Assembly: GCA_017444505.1 (NCBI GenBank)
Contig: JAFSWK010000044.1
Coordinates: forward strand, 1-6,073
Source: Rhodocyclaceae bacterium
GTDB taxonomy: Bacteria > Pseudomonadota > Gammaproteobacteria > Burkholderiales > Rhodocyclaceae
DNA: 6,073 nucleotides
Direction of reading: 5' to 3'
Made by a program: the position numbers and the translations under genes. Below the pieces are notes generated by a model that saw nothing but the letters and a program-made list of their open reading frames with translations, ran no database searches and was not told where the DNA came from. Shown here piece by piece: positions 5,382-6,073 of the stretch. How positions within the stretch are numbered: position 1 is the first letter of the stretch; every line of letters starts with the position of its first letter.

Positions 5382-5675
5382 TTACAGCGCGAAGCGTTCG
5401 CGCAGAATCTGGTTGACGCGCGTTTGCCAGCCCCGGCCTGTGGCGCGCAGTGCGGCGAGAACGTCTGGGTCGAGGCGGATTTTTACCGCCTCTTTGGTTG
5501 CCGCCGCTTTGGGTCTGCCCCGCTTGCGCGCGGCAATGGCTTGCGGCGTATGGGTGGCGGCAAATTCGCCGCGCTGGGCTTGGGCGAGCGATTCGCGCAG
5601 CCCCGGCAAGGGCTGCCCCGCGTCGGCTTCAACGGCGCGGGCGACGGGTTCAATGTCGAGTTCACGTAGCTTCAT
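5382..5675 (-). CDS. BrnA-like antitoxin / ribbon-helix-helix DNA-binding protein
   Basis: A 97-residue protein whose C-terminal half matches the BrnA antitoxin family. A basic RKRGRPK (50-56) is followed by the ribbon-helix-helix region VKIRLDPDVLAALRATGRGW (64-83), then QTRVNQILRERF. The KIRLDPDV...ATGRGWQTRVN string is diagnostic of that family. The N-terminal half (about 1-45) is variable and would be the toxin-contacting part in a typical pair. On the minus strand AGAGG (5687-5683) stands 7 bases before the ATG. In known modules brnT lies immediately upstream of brnA and the complex represses its own promoter. Here the 197 bases upstream carry no BrnT-like gene, so this is an orphan antitoxin or stand-alone regulator. 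It converges on the FliL-like gene with a 20-base gap and no visible terminator. Confidence 0.8.
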   Translation of the reverse strand: MKLRELDIEPVARAVEADAGQPLPGLRESLAQAQRGEFAATHTPQAIAARKRGRPKAAATKEAVKIRLDPDVLAALRATGRGWQTRVNQILRERFAL

Positions 5676-5872
5676 TTTTTAACCTCTGTGCCTTCATGCT
5701 CTGATTGCGCCGCCAAAAACAGGGTGGCGAGCCACGCTTCACGCCCTGCGCGGGGGCATCATGGCCACGGCTGCGGCGCTGGGGGTGAGGCGTTCGGAAA
5801 GACAGACGACGGCGAGCAGTGCGGTAGCGCGGGGCGCCCGCCGTATTCTGTCAGGCGCTGAAGGCGGCTGCG
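5676..5872 (-). other. Gap between the two minus-strand regulators, no convincing gene
   Basis: The 197 bases between the HTH gene and the BrnA-like gene contain open frames on the minus strand, but the longest simply continues an alternative frame of the HTH gene and matches no family I recognise. The ribosome site of the BrnA-like gene (AGAGG, 5687-5683) lies at the left edge. The position is where a BrnT toxin gene would be expected, but the space is too short for a usual toxin of about 90 residues and no BrnT motif is seen. It may be a decayed remnant or just an intergenic control region. Confidence 0.4.
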
Positions 5873-6070
5873 TCACACGGATTTTCCGCCCCGTTCGTCC
5901 GCCGTAACTGCGGGAATGCCGTATTCGCGCTGCATGGCTGCCACGGAAACAACCCACTGTTTGCCGTATTTGCAGGCATCGACGCCATTGACGAGTTTTC
6001 CGTAGGTAATGGCCTTGCGCAGCGTGCTTTCGTTCAGCCCCCAAAGCTGGGTAGCGTCGGTAAAAGCCAT
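5873..6070 (-). CDS. Small helix-turn-helix DNA-binding protein
   Basis: A 65-residue protein of a helix-turn-helix type that I recognise from small accessory regulators. DATQLWGLNESTLRKAITYG (5-24) forms the HTH: an alanine in the first helix, a WGL turn, and STLRKAI as the recognition helix. KLVNGVDACKYGKQWVVS (25-42) gives the wing-like strand pattern with KxGKQWV, and an AMQREYG helix (45-51) follows. The tail (52-65) is polar. Such proteins often accompany toxin-antitoxin or prophage loci; which partner this one has is not visible. The ATG lies only three bases from the window edge, so its ribosome site is outside and a start further upstream cannot be excluded, although relatives begin close to this point. 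It runs in the same direction as the BrnA-like gene, 197 bases upstream. Confidence 0.65.
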   Translation of the reverse strand: MAFTDATQLWGLNESTLRKAITYGKLVNGVDACKYGKQWVVSVAAMQREYGIPAVTADERGGKSV

Positions 6071-6073
6071 GAG

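Noticed and set aside
5739..6044. 101-residue minus-strand frame
   Set aside because: Two thirds is an alternative frame of the HTH gene, and the remainder resembles no protein family. It could hide a decayed gene but cannot be supported.

Overview
The window reads as a chromosomal stretch of a G+C-rich proteobacterium. The copper genes, the flavin reductase and the FliL-like membrane protein look beta- or gammaproteobacterial. No uptake-signal repeats, rRNA or tRNA genes are present to fix the family. A Neisseriales or Cardiobacteriaceae-type organism is only a low-confidence guess.

Left part (1-3562): the 3' end of a Cu(+)-exporting P-type ATPase (copA) overlaps by four bases a small copper chaperone (copZ). 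Next come two tightly overlapping genes of lower G+C. One is a NotI-family type II restriction endonuclease with four zinc/iron-finger-like cysteines and a D...ExQ active site. The other is a D12-class adenine-N6 DNA methyltransferase. Immediately after them the 3' tip of copA and copZ appear a second time, followed by an NAD(P)H-dependent FMN reductase. The restriction-modification (R-M) pair therefore sits between two direct copies of about 181 bp with only two mismatches. This layout fits insertion of an R-M module with a long target duplication, or recombination into copZ. No transposase or integrase is visible. The second copZ keeps its own Shine-Dalgarno sequence, so the host operon is still served on both sides.

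Middle part (3563-5361): an RDD-family membrane protein is followed by a 300-base non-coding stretch that ends in a strong intrinsic terminator and may hold a small RNA or leader. After it lies a single-pass membrane protein with a C-terminal periplasmic FliL-like domain. No flagellar gene is visible nearby.

Right part (5362-6073), minus strand: a BrnA-like ribbon-helix-helix antitoxin with no BrnT toxin in view, and at the edge a 65-residue helix-turn-helix protein. Both look like accessory, plasmid- or prophage-type regulators.

Most notable are the copZ-flanked R-M island and the pairing of a NotI-like nuclease with an adenine methyltransferase. Also notable are a possible sliding-clamp-binding motif at the methyltransferase N-terminus, the candidate RNA before the FliL-like gene, and the orphan BrnA.
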